From: Planctomycetaceae bacterium
GTDB lineage: Bacteria; Planctomycetota; Planctomycetia; Pirellulales; Thermoguttaceae
Length of the DNA stretch: 41,235 bases
Reading direction: 5' to 3'
Assembly: GCA_021372005.1 (NCBI GenBank)
Contig: JAJFVC010000045.1
Coordinates: forward strand, 1-41,235
A program made the translations under genes and the position numbers. The stretch's first letter is position 1, and each line of letters opens with the position of its first letter. The notes below the pieces were generated by a model. It was not told the origin of the DNA, ran no database searches, and worked only from the letters and a program-made list of their open reading frames with translations. This document shows, piece by piece, positions 34,583 through 41,235 of the stretch.

Positions 34583-35794
34583 ATGGTCGAGCACGATAAC
34601 AGCACGTTAAGGACCATTGCGTGGGCGGAAGTCTTTCCTTGGCTGGGCCTGGTCCGGGCCTTTCGGATCGCCATCGCGGTTCGGATGTTGGTGTTCGGCG
34701 CCGCGGCCTTGCTGATCACGCTAATCGGTTGGGGGGCGTTGGGCGTGCTTTTTGGCACCGATCAGCCCGCCACCGACTGGCTTCAACCGTTCACGGCATG
34801 TCCGTGGCGAGCCGCGACCTCCGGCGTTCCCGACCAATTGGCGGCGGTGCCGACCGATCGAGCCTGCCTGCCCGGCGCTCCATGCTGCAATCTGATGGCT
34901 CCGGCCGCTCCTTGGGCTCTGCTGAGCGCTCCGGCCTTGGAGGGACTGAAACACACGGGCTTTTCGTGGCGCGGCGTGTTGAGCATCCTGCTGTGCGGAC
35001 TGTGGGGCGTCATGGTGTGGGCGTTGTTCGGCGCAGCCATTTGTCGGACAGCCGCCGTGCAGTTGGCGGCCCATGAATCGTTGGGCGCCATGGCGTCGTT
35101 GCGATTCGCCGTGAAAAAATGGCCCGCCTACTGCGCCTCGCCCTTGCTGCCGGTCGGCGGCATTCTGTTGGCGGCCATCCCGGTGGCGGTTTTCGGACTG
35201 CTCATGCACGCCAACATCGGGCTCTTGCTGGCCGGGCTGCTTTGGCCACTGACCTTGGCCGCCGGGTTGTTTATGACCCTGCTGCTGGCGGGCGTGCTGT
35301 TCGGCTGGCCGTTGATGTGGGGCGCGATCAGTACCGAGGGCACCGACGGCTTCGACGCCCTGAGCCGCTCCTACGCCTATTTGTTCCAACGTCCGCTCCA
35401 CTATTTGTTCTACATCATCGTGGCCGGCGTGATCGGCGCGTTGGGATGGTTTCTGGTCCAATATTTCGCCGTCGGCGTGATTTGGATGACCACCTGGGCC
35501 GCCGGCTGGGGCGGCGCGATGGTGGCCGACCCAAACGCCGTCGGACGATTCGGTCTGCGGCTGGTCCACTTCTGGACCGGCTGCGTCAAGCTGCTGGCGG
35601 TCGGCTATCTGTTCAGCTATTTCTGGACCGCCTCGGCCGGCATCTATTTGCTGATGCGCCGCGACGTGGACGCCACCGAAATGGACGAAGTCGAACTGGA
35701 CGCCGACGAGAACGAACCGGAGTTCGAGCTGCCGAAGGTGACCACCGACGCCCACGGCGCGCCCGAGACCGAAGACGACGCGGAACAAACGTGA
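34583..35794 (+). CDS. Polytopic membrane protein of unknown function
   Basis: 403 aa from the ATG at 34583, with GGAGG six bases upstream. About seven to eight hydrophobic segments. The N-terminal loop after the first helix is Cys/Pro-rich (TACPW, ACLPGAPCC). The middle has FRIAIAVRMLVFGAAALLIT and a run of Leu/Ala/Gly-rich helices. The C-terminus is soluble and very acidic (DEVELDADENEPEFELPKVT and on). No transporter, enzyme or receptor motif is recognised. Its own promoter and strong ribosome site support expression. The stop is 6 bp from the convergent PII gene. It may be a conserved planctomycete protein, but I cannot name a family. Confidence 0.85.
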   Translation: MVEHDNSTLRTIAWAEVFPWLGLVRAFRIAIAVRMLVFGAAALLITLIGWGALGVLFGTDQPATDWLQPFTACPWRAATSGVPDQLAAVPTDRACLPGAPCCNLMAPAAPWALLSAPALEGLKHTGFSWRGVLSILLCGLWGVMVWALFGAAICRTAAVQLAAHESLGAMASLRFAVKKWPAYCASPLLPVGGILLAAIPVAVFGLLMHANIGLLLAGLLWPLTLAAGLFMTLLLAGVLFGWPLMWGAISTEGTDGFDALSRSYAYLFQRPLHYLFYIIVAGVIGALGWFLVQYFAVGVIWMTTWAAGWGGAMVADPNAVGRFGLRLVHFWTGCVKLLAVGYLFSYFWTASAGIYLLMRRDVDATEMDEVELDADENEPEFELPKVTTDAHGAPETEDDAEQT

Positions 35795-35800
35795 CGTTTC

Positions 35801-36148
35801 TTAAACCGCGCCGGGCCCCGACGAAGCATCGTTGATTTGAATTGCCTGATCGGCCGGCAACACAAAAATCTTACCGTCGCCGATCGTGCCTTCCGGACCG
35901 GTCCGCGCGGCCTGAATGATCGTGTCGAGGGTCCGCTGCAAAAAATCGTCGTTGACGACGATCTCCAATGCCACTTTGCGCAACAGCATCGTGGTGTATT
36001 CGTGCCCTCGAAACATCTCGGTTCGGCCGCGCTGACGTCCGAACCCCTGGGCGTCGCAGATCGTCATGCGCGTGACCTCGATCTTCGCCAGCGCCGCCTG
36101 CACGGCGTCGAGTTTCGTCGGCTGAATGATGGCAAGGACCAATTTCAC
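35801..36148 (-). CDS. PII-family nitrogen signalling protein with B-loop insertion
   Basis: Trimeric sensor of 2-oxoglutarate and ATP/ADP that controls nitrogen uptake and assimilation. From GTG 36148 (115 aa) it reads MKLVLAIIQPTKLDAVQAAL, then the T-loop FGRQRGRTEMFRGHEYTTML with Tyr51 present (the uridylylation site), then VALEIVVNDD. The B-loop, normally TGxxGDGKIF, reads ARTGPEGTIGDGKIFVLPAD, three residues longer. GGAGAGGAG upstream fixes the GTG start; the longer frame begins at a TTG in this ribosome site. The gene is single, with no amtB or glnA next to it. Confidence 0.9.
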   Translation of the reverse strand: MKLVLAIIQPTKLDAVQAALAKIEVTRMTICDAQGFGRQRGRTEMFRGHEYTTMLLRKVALEIVVNDDFLQRTLDTIIQAARTGPEGTIGDGKIFVLPADQAIQINDASSGPGAV

Positions 36149-36238
36149 GGCGTCGTCTCTCCTCTCCAATAAGATAACGTCGGCGCCGCCCTAAGAGAAG
36201 TCCCGTCGGGCGAACCGGATGCCCAACCAAAACGCAGA

Positions 36239-36267
36239 TTGCCCGGCCCAACGGCTTGGCATACAAT
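36239..36267 (+). promoter_or_regulatory. Promoter of the DsbD-like gene
   Basis: -35 TTGCCC (36239-36244), 17-bp spacer, -10 TACAAT (36262-36267), predicted start near 36274. It is placed between the divergent PII gene and the DsbD-like gene. Confidence 0.55.
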
Positions 36268-36305
36268 AAGGTCGTCACCTGAGATCCCCCCGGGAGAAGA
36301 CCATT

Positions 36306-38078
36306 TTGACGCCACGCTTCCTGTTTCTGCGCCGTCTGGTTTGGACGTTTTCGATCGTCATCGCTTCGGCGGCCGTCGTCTCGGCCCAAAGCGGCGGATT
36401 TTCGTTCGGCGGCGCCGCGACCGACAACGCCGTGGCGGTTCGGGCCGAATTCTCCGCGGACGGCCGCTCGGGACAGCTCGCCGTGACGGCCACAATTCAG
36501 CCGGGCTGGCACATCTACTCGCTCACGCAACCCTCGGGCGGACCCTTGCCCTCGAAAATCGAACTCGCCCCGACGCCCGGCGTGCGGCTGGCCGGCCCGT
36601 TCCGCCCGACCGTCGCTCCACACGTCGGCAAAGAGCCCGAGGCGTTCGGCGACCTGCCCATCGAAACCCACTCGGACACGGTCACGTGGATCGCGCCGAT
36701 CGAATTGACCGCGGCGGTCGACCCTAAAACTCTCGTGCTCACCGGCAAGCTGTCCGGCCAGGCCTGCGCCCAGGCGTGCGTTCTGATGAACGTGCCGTTC
36801 TCCGCGCGGTGGACCGAAAAAACCATCGTCGCGCCCGGCGAGGCCCCAACCGCCGCCACCGCGTCCTCGGCCCATCGCGACACGCTCTGGCGGCTGTGCC
36901 TGGCAGCTTTTTTGGGCGGGCTGATTCTCAACGTGATGCCGTGCGTGCTGCCGGTCATCAGTCTGAAACTGATGGCGTTTTTAGAGCAGTCGGGCGAGAG
37001 CCGCGGCCGGGTGTTTTTGCTGAACGTTTGGTACTCGGTCGGTCTGCTGTCGGTCTTCATGGTGCTGGCCGCGCTGGCCGCCACGCTCGGCTGGGCCTGG
37101 GGCGAGCAGTTCACCCACGTCTGGTTCAAGGTGGCCATGACCGCCGTGGTGTTCGTCATGGCGCTGAGTTTCCTGGGCGTTTGGGAAATCCCGATCCCCG
37201 GGTTTCTCGGCGTCGGTCGGGCCAACCAACTGCAATCGAAAGAGGGCCCCGGCGGCGCGTTTTTCAAAGGCGTTTTCGCCACGATTTTGGCTACGCCGTG
37301 CAGCGGCCCGTTCCTGGGGCCCGTATTCGGATACTTGCTCAATCAGCCGCCGGCGACGGTCTACGCCGTTTTCGGCGCGGTGGGCCTCGGCATGGCGTCG
37401 CCCTATCTGGTGCTCGGCGCGTTTCCGCAACTGATCCGTCTGCTGCCCAGGCCGGGCGCATGGATGGAGACGGTCCAGCAGTTGATGGGCTTTTTGTTGC
37501 TGGGCACGGTGGTCTATCTGTTCAACACCTTGTCGCCGCGATGGTTCGTGCCGACGTTAGCGCTGTTGATGGGCCTGTGGCTGGCCTGTTGGTGGGTCGG
37601 ACGCACGCCGCTGACGGCCTCGACCGGTCGTCGCTGGACGGCCAAGCTCGGCGGGCTGTTGGTCGCCGCGCTGATCGGCTGGTTCGCGTTCACCGTGCTG
37701 GTCGAAGAGTCCAAAATCCCGTGGCAACCGTTTTCGCCCCAAGCCGTCGAGCGAGCCCGAGCCCAGGGCAAAACCGTGATGGTCGATTTCACGGCCAATT
37801 GGTGTCCGAACTGCAAAACCAACTCGAAGCTGGCCATCGACACCGAAGCCGTCGCGGCGCTGATTCGTCGGAACGGCGTCGTGCCGATGCTGGCCGATTG
37901 GACCGACGAGTCGCCCGTGATCAAGAAAGCGTTGAACGACCTAGGCCACAATTCGATCCCGCTGCTGGCGATCTGGCCGGCCGATCGCTCGCAGAAGGTC
38001 ATCACGCTTCCCGATCTTTTGTTGGAGAGCCAAGTGCTCGACGCGCTGCAAAAGGCCGGCCCGTCGCAGACGAAGTAA
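36306..38078 (+). CDS. DsbD-like thiol:disulfide interchange protein
   Basis: Moves reducing power from cytoplasmic thioredoxin across the membrane to extracytoplasmic thiol proteins. 590 aa: signal peptide (residues 1-28), an N-terminal DsbD-alpha-like domain (IQPGWHIYS; redox pair in QACAQACVLM near residues 153-158), a membrane domain of about eight helices with the paired cysteines in NVMPCVLPV (about 212) and LATPCSGPFLGPVFG (about 331), then a C-terminal thioredoxin domain with WCPNC near 499-503. All three redox centres are intact. TTG start after GGGAGAAGA; no better start fits the signal peptide. The TlpA-like protein at 4174 could be one of its clients. Confidence 0.93.
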   Translation: MTPRFLFLRRLVWTFSIVIASAAVVSAQSGGFSFGGAATDNAVAVRAEFSADGRSGQLAVTATIQPGWHIYSLTQPSGGPLPSKIELAPTPGVRLAGPFRPTVAPHVGKEPEAFGDLPIETHSDTVTWIAPIELTAAVDPKTLVLTGKLSGQACAQACVLMNVPFSARWTEKTIVAPGEAPTAATASSAHRDTLWRLCLAAFLGGLILNVMPCVLPVISLKLMAFLEQSGESRGRVFLLNVWYSVGLLSVFMVLAALAATLGWAWGEQFTHVWFKVAMTAVVFVMALSFLGVWEIPIPGFLGVGRANQLQSKEGPGGAFFKGVFATILATPCSGPFLGPVFGYLLNQPPATVYAVFGAVGLGMASPYLVLGAFPQLIRLLPRPGAWMETVQQLMGFLLLGTVVYLFNTLSPRWFVPTLALLMGLWLACWWVGRTPLTASTGRRWTAKLGGLLVAALIGWFAFTVLVEESKIPWQPFSPQAVERARAQGKTVMVDFTANWCPNCKTNSKLAIDTEAVAALIRRNGVVPMLADWTDESPVIKKALNDLGHNSIPLLAIWPADRSQKVITLPDLLLESQVLDALQKAGPSQTK

Positions 38079-38152
38079 CGTCGACGATCTCCCTAAAAAA
38101 GGTGGCCGACCCCGCCGAGGCGATAACCAGCCATAGCCCACCGAACCAGTTT

Positions 38153-38172
38153 CCTGCCAAGCAGGCATTTTT
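38153..38172 (+). terminator. Weak intrinsic terminator after the DsbD-like gene
   Basis: CCTGC-CAA-GCAGG then CATTTTT. The stem is only five base pairs, so efficiency is doubtful. Confidence 0.4.
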
Positions 38173-38201
38173 CAGGATGGCACGTTGACGAGCAAGAAAA
38201 A

Positions 38202-38273
38202 CTACCCCGCTAGGACTCGAACCTAGAATGAGGGAACCAAAAAACCGTTAAAATCGCTACAATCCCTACACTC
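38202..38273 (-). pseudogene. Decayed tRNA-Gln copy (3' part intact)
   Basis: The 25 bases at 38202-38226 are identical to the 3' end of the functional tRNA-Gln (38491-38515). The anticodon-arm sequence TTGGTTCC is recognisable, but the D-arm and 5' acceptor no longer pair with the 3' strand. It reads as a dead copy or an attachment-site duplicate. Confidence 0.65.
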
Positions 38274-38283
38274 GGACAATCTC

Positions 38284-38345
38284 CTACCAGAGGACTCGAA
38301 CCTTGAACGGAGGAACCAGGATCAAATCCTCCCAGCCAGCGATTG
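38284..38345 (-). pseudogene. Second tRNA-Gln-like relic
   Basis: Reads CTACC, then GAGGACTCGAACCT (T-arm) and GGAACCAGGATCAAATCC in place of the anticodon arm, with a five-base insertion in the loop. No D-arm is found. More diverged than the copy at 38202. Further T-arm-like bits flank the perfect dyad CCTGATTATATCAGG at 38624-38638. The 708-bp gap 38079-38786 holds only these relics and the tRNA. Confidence 0.5.
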
Positions 38346-38490
38346 TCTTCTCTTCTGACTGGATCACTCCGCGACCATACGACGGCAGCACGACGCCTTC
38401 AAAAACAACTCCTCTTGGTGGTCTACAACCGTCGTGTCTCGGCGTAATCAATCACGTAAAGTCTTTAATGCAAATACGTTGCGTTCCAAA

Positions 38491-38561
38491 CTACCCCGCT
38501 AGGACTCGAACCTAGGATAGCGGAACCAAAATCCGCTGTGTTACCACTACACCACGGGGTA
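38491..38561 (-). tRNA. tRNA-Gln (anticodon TTG)
   Basis: A full 71-base cloverleaf: acceptor TACCCCG/CGGGGTA (7 bp), D-stem GTGT/ACAC, anticodon stem GCGGA/TCCGC with loop TTTTGGT (anticodon TTG), four-base variable loop, T-stem CTAGG/CCTAG with loop TTCGAGT, discriminator G. The CCA end is not encoded. Confidence 0.96.
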
Positions 38562-38786
38562 CGACAGTAGAACGGGAGCCATTCAACTAAAAGGAACCAG
38601 AAAAACCCATTCTCGATTCGAGTCCTGATTATATCAGGTTCGAGCCGGTGTTCAACTGCCTGATTCGTCTGCTCGTGGTCACCGGTTGCCAATATGCGTT
38701 GCTTACCAATATACTCCATTTCTATTGACTTGACTGGGTGCTATTCGCCACAGAGCATTGGCCATACGACCGGCCACGACACTTCA

Positions 38787-39341
38787 ATGACATCTGATAC
38801 ACGTTATCCCAGGAAATGGCTCGATCGCATTCCAGCGGAAGTGTTCGCATGTCTCAAGGCGGGTGAACTGCGCCTCACTGTAATGCCCGGCGTGGGACTC
38901 GCTAACGGCGGTTCTCCTTGTGACGTGCCGATTGACAAAGTGCCACCCAATTTGCGGATGCCAAATACGAAATTGTGGATTCGCATGAACGACGCTTGGG
39001 AGATACAGGAAGTCTGGCAGCGAGACGACTCCGAATTGCGATTGGAAAATGTGGTTCACGATGTTCTGATCCACGATTGGGACCCTATCGGGTGTGGCGT
39101 GCCGGACGATGAGTACGATTCGTACATCCCCGGAATTTGTCGGTTGCTGCGGGACGGTGCCAACGAAATTAAGATCGGGGCACATCTTGAAGATATACAG
39201 ACTGTTAGTATGGGCTTGCGTGGGAACAAAGACCGCAATCGCCAGATCGCACATATTCTCGTTGAACGAATGCGCGAATTGACCAGCGTCGGCCAGCCGA
39301 AGGGCGGGGCTGCGCCCGATCAGTCTTCGGCCAACAGCTAA
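38787..39341 (+). CDS. Unknown protein with a DUF1871-like C-terminal part
   Basis: 184 aa from the ATG at 38787. The first half (RIPAEVFACLKAGELRLTVM, then PNTKLWIRMNDAWEIQEVWQ) is not recognised. The second half, HDWDPIGCGVPDDEYDSYIP followed by GICRLLRDGANEIKIGAHLE, resembles a short family (DUF1871 and relatives) often seen next to toxins as possible immunity proteins. No signal peptide, no Cys cluster. GC content and codon use look lower than in the core genes to the left. The next gene starts 13 bp later on the same strand, so they form a two-gene unit. The family link is from memory of the motif and is moderate. Confidence 0.65.
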   Translation: MTSDTRYPRKWLDRIPAEVFACLKAGELRLTVMPGVGLANGGSPCDVPIDKVPPNLRMPNTKLWIRMNDAWEIQEVWQRDDSELRLENVVHDVLIHDWDPIGCGVPDDEYDSYIPGICRLLRDGANEIKIGAHLEDIQTVSMGLRGNKDRNRQIAHILVERMRELTSVGQPKGGAAPDQSSANS

Positions 39342-39354
39342 GTGGATCACGAAT

Positions 39355-39711
39355 ATGTCAGATGCGCACTACGACAAAATTCTTGCAAAGCAGCTAGCGA
39401 TGAATCGCCATACGTGGGCAGCATTAGTGAAACATGGCGTTACAGAGCAAAGTGAGCTTCGTTTGGATTTTTCTTACAACGCGCCCAATCGTGATGCCGC
39501 CGATTCCTTGCGTGCGCTGATTCAGGAGCAAACAGATTACGAAGTTCAAGTTGAGTCTGGCGGTGGATTCTTGCACCACAAGTGGCGAGTTGAGGGCACG
39601 ACACAAACGACGGTCGTCTCGCCAGATATTTTAGATCAATGGGTGACTTGGATGGTGGCAGCGGGGAGGGAGCGACAGTGCGATTTTGATGGTTGGGGAT
39701 CATTGGTATGA
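39355..39711 (+). CDS. RraB-like (RNase E inhibitor family fold) small protein
   Basis: 118 aa. The N-terminal part carries a strand-helix order (SELRLDFSYNAPNRDAADSL, RALIQEQTDYEVQVESGGGF) and the end MVAAGRERQCDFDGWGSLV resembles the YDGWG motif that closes RraB-family proteins. E. coli RraB binds RNase E, but many stand-alone family members occur in accessory regions next to toxin-immunity genes. In this context an immunity-type role is as likely as RNA decay. Second gene of a pair with the DUF1871-like gene. Lower GC than the core genes. Confidence 0.65.
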   Translation: MSDAHYDKILAKQLAMNRHTWAALVKHGVTEQSELRLDFSYNAPNRDAADSLRALIQEQTDYEVQVESGGGFLHHKWRVEGTTQTTVVSPDILDQWVTWMVAAGRERQCDFDGWGSLV

Positions 39712-39823
39712 TCGCCGGAAGTCGCGGATATTCCTGAGCCACTGGCCCGGTGTGGCTCAATAGTTGCGTTAGGCTGCTTCGGTCACTCACGGCTAAATTG
39801 GAGGTATACAAGATTCTTGGCGA

Positions 39824-40195
39824 CTATAATCCCCGAAGGAATTGCCAAAGCCCGCCCATCCAAGCCCAAAGCATCAGGCATACCAGGGCGATCGTCACGA
39901 CCTTTATCGACCAGGCAATCCAAGCCGGCACGGCCAGTCGCAGCAAACGCGGAAATGGAGCGCCTGCTCGCTTCTGCAAGATGACTGCGGCCACAGATAG
40001 GAAGAGACCGACTAAGAAACAGGCAGACAGCGACCAGACGGCTATCCGGCCAACAGGAGCCTCGATGAACTGTCGCTCGGTCAATCCCTGAAACTCTCGC
40101 ACCACGATACAAAGCCAAAGGCCAGCGAAACCGATCGCCGTCAGCAGTCCACCGCTGAATCCAATCAATCGGTAAGCTGGCCATCGAGTATTCAC
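39824..40195 (-). CDS. Small membrane protein, function unknown
   Basis: 123 aa with three hydrophobic segments: LIGFSGGLLTAIGFAGLWLC, VWSLSACFLVGLFLSVAAVI and IKVVTIALVCLMLWAWMGGL. No motif recognised. It starts at the ATG at 40195, 34 bp after the stop of the next gene (same strand), so the two unknown membrane proteins form an operon. No homologous domain in the window. Confidence 0.55.
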   Translation of the reverse strand: MNTRWPAYRLIGFSGGLLTAIGFAGLWLCIVVREFQGLTERQFIEAPVGRIAVWSLSACFLVGLFLSVAAVILQKRAGAPFPRLLRLAVPAWIAWSIKVVTIALVCLMLWAWMGGLWQFLRGL

Positions 40196-40229
40196 GGCAC
40201 GTCTTGCCCTTGGCTATCAACCCAGTGTT

Positions 40230-40919
40230 TCAATCTTCATAAATGGCAGCCCAGAAGATGACGCTATAGAAGAAGTTCCCGAAAACGAAAAACATCGTTA
40301 CATAGGCAAGTATGTTGGACCGGCTCCGATACCGGCTAAGAGCATAGGCGGCGACGATCGCCGCGACAAGTGAAAGTAGCCAGCCCAACAGAGCCACATA
40401 TAAAACGTAGTCTGCAACTGGTCCTTCCCATGTTACGACGGGCCTCCGGCCTGAACGGTCGGCGCGAGCGTGTAACGCAGCAAGGACCAAGAAGGCGGTG
40501 CCGGCGAAGGCTGCGACAGACGACCAAATTGCGGGGCGACCAGACTCGCGCTTCGGGCGGTCAAGCAGTGTCCGCTGCGGAGGGGATTTCCACGGAATAC
40601 GAATTCTGGCAGAGCGCGGCAAAATGGCACGTATCCCAAGCATGAGGCAAGTAAGAGTTATAGTGGAAATCCCTGTGAAAACGACTATGAAGAGCCACGG
40701 ATGTGGCTCGTACCACTCAGCTAACGCAGCAAGCTCCGATGGAAGCCCCTGATGTTCACGAGCCGAATTAACGGTCGGCAGAACCAACGCGAACAGAAAC
40801 GACAGAGCAGCAAAGACCACGACGAATTCGCTGATTGGAAGAACCAATGTCTGTCGCTGAGATTCGTCGTGATCGCCCATATAGCTGTTCTTTCGCTGTC
40901 GCGCGTCGGCCATGCTCAT
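40230..40919 (-). CDS. Membrane protein, function unknown, start uncertain
   Basis: 229 aa from the ATG at 40919; the later ATGs at 40913 and 40880 give 227 and 216 aa, and none has a clear ribosome site. Four to five hydrophobic segments: ISEFVVVFAALSFLFALVLP, PWLFIVVFTGISTITLTCLM, SSVAAFAGTAFLVLAALHAR, YVLYVALLGWLLSLVAAIVA and VTMFFVFGNFFYSVIFWAAI. The loop between segments 2 and 3 is rich in Arg/Pro. The stretch LPTVNSAREHQG recalls the LPAVQSAREAA box of planctomycete pilin-like DUF1559 proteins, but the position and topology are different, so this is taken as chance. Confidence 0.55.
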   Translation of the reverse strand: MSMADARQRKNSYMGDHDESQRQTLVLPISEFVVVFAALSFLFALVLPTVNSAREHQGLPSELAALAEWYEPHPWLFIVVFTGISTITLTCLMLGIRAILPRSARIRIPWKSPPQRTLLDRPKRESGRPAIWSSVAAFAGTAFLVLAALHARADRSGRRPVVTWEGPVADYVLYVALLGWLLSLVAAIVAAYALSRYRSRSNILAYVTMFFVFGNFFYSVIFWAAIYED

Positions 40920-41144
40920 TCGTGGTCGCCAGCAAAGCCGCTTCACTAACTCGACCACAGCCACCATCCTACCCCTTCTAGTATGGGGTGGCAACGGGCC
41001 ATGCCCGTGAAGGTGTGGCCCACTCGGCCATTTCCGACTGCGTATCCGGCTGGCGGCACATGCGTGCGTTCGCCTAGTTTGCCGCCTGGCGGGCCTATTC
41101 CCAGCAGAACCGGAATGATGTAGAATCCCGACGATAATTTGACC

Positions 41145-41161
41145 TGACGCCATTGGCGTCA
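41145..41161. other. Perfect dyad near the right edge of the window
   Basis: TGACGCCATTGGCGTCA, eight-base arms around one central T. The stretch 40920-41235 has no supported gene; this dyad could be an operator or part of a mobile-element end. Confidence 0.35.
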
Positions 41162-41235
41162 AACCTGCTTCCCAGAAAACCGCAAACCTGGACGTAACCG
41201 TCCTTGAATAAGCGAAGCAGCGTAAGCCCGTTCCC

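Noticed and set aside
36149-36238. Sigma-54 promoter for the PII gene
   Set aside because: A GG-N10-GC spacing exists on the minus strand, but the flanks (GGGCAT and TCGCC) are poor; chance matches of this quality are expected.
40700-40770. LPTVNSAREHQG as a DUF1559 pilin-like protein
   Set aside because: The N-terminal cleavage motif and beta-rich remainder are missing; the protein is a multi-helix membrane protein.

Overview
The window looks like the chromosome of a planctomycete, most likely in or near the Pirellulales. This is inferred from the GC-rich sequence, a complete 14-gene complex I operon, an LpxB gene, a ThiD2-ThiE type thiamine synthase, two dissimilar GroEL paralogues on either side of GroES, a tiny lysine-rich histone-like protein and an NtrC-like regulator that has lost its sigma-54 contact motif. 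No rRNA or marker gene is present to prove the placement. There is no prophage, insertion sequence or CRISPR array. One tRNA gene (Gln, TTG) is present.

Layout. 1-2433 (minus): the N-terminal two thirds of clpC behind a small TPR membrane protein gene. 2585-7862 (mostly plus): a Clp-N/ThiD2/ThiE fusion, a TlpA-like thioredoxin (minus), a CYTH protein, lpxB, an M50 protease and a 39-residue Lys-rich protein ending at a strong terminator. 8039-25751 (minus): nuoA to nuoN in canonical order, read from a promoter at 25799-25827, followed without a clear break by a degenerate NtrC-like regulator, a pseudo-receiver protein and an Mrp-type Fe-S carrier. 26169-27167 (minus): a secreted Tyr-rich protein and ruvX. 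27246-34435 (plus): a PPP phosphatase and the chaperone block groEL1-groES-groEL2-dnaJ-grpE-fmdB-yacG. A near-perfect sigma-54 promoter lies 90 bp ahead of groEL1. 34583-38078: a membrane protein, a PII protein (minus) and a DsbD-like protein. 38202-41235: tRNA-Gln with decayed tRNA-Gln copies beside it, then a less GC-rich accessory segment with a DUF1871-like/RraB-like gene pair and two unknown membrane proteins.

The strongest structure that ordinary annotation would miss is a set of short arrays with a seven-base period, mostly GGGATTA but also other heptamers. They sit at gene 3' ends and junctions across the window. Several nuo genes (B, C, F, I, J) take their last residues and stop codon from such an array. 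One pair forms a 30-bp hairpin between groES and groEL2, and one lies at the domain boundary inside the thiE fusion. A GGGATTA array contains a stop codon in all six frames, so these may be mobile or slippage-grown gene-end cassettes.

Functional themes are respiration (complex I and a probable Fe-S assembly factor), protein folding (GroEL/ES, DnaJ/GrpE, ClpC) and envelope thiol chemistry (TlpA-like and DsbD-like). All functions are assigned by reading motifs in the translated sequence; no database search was run.
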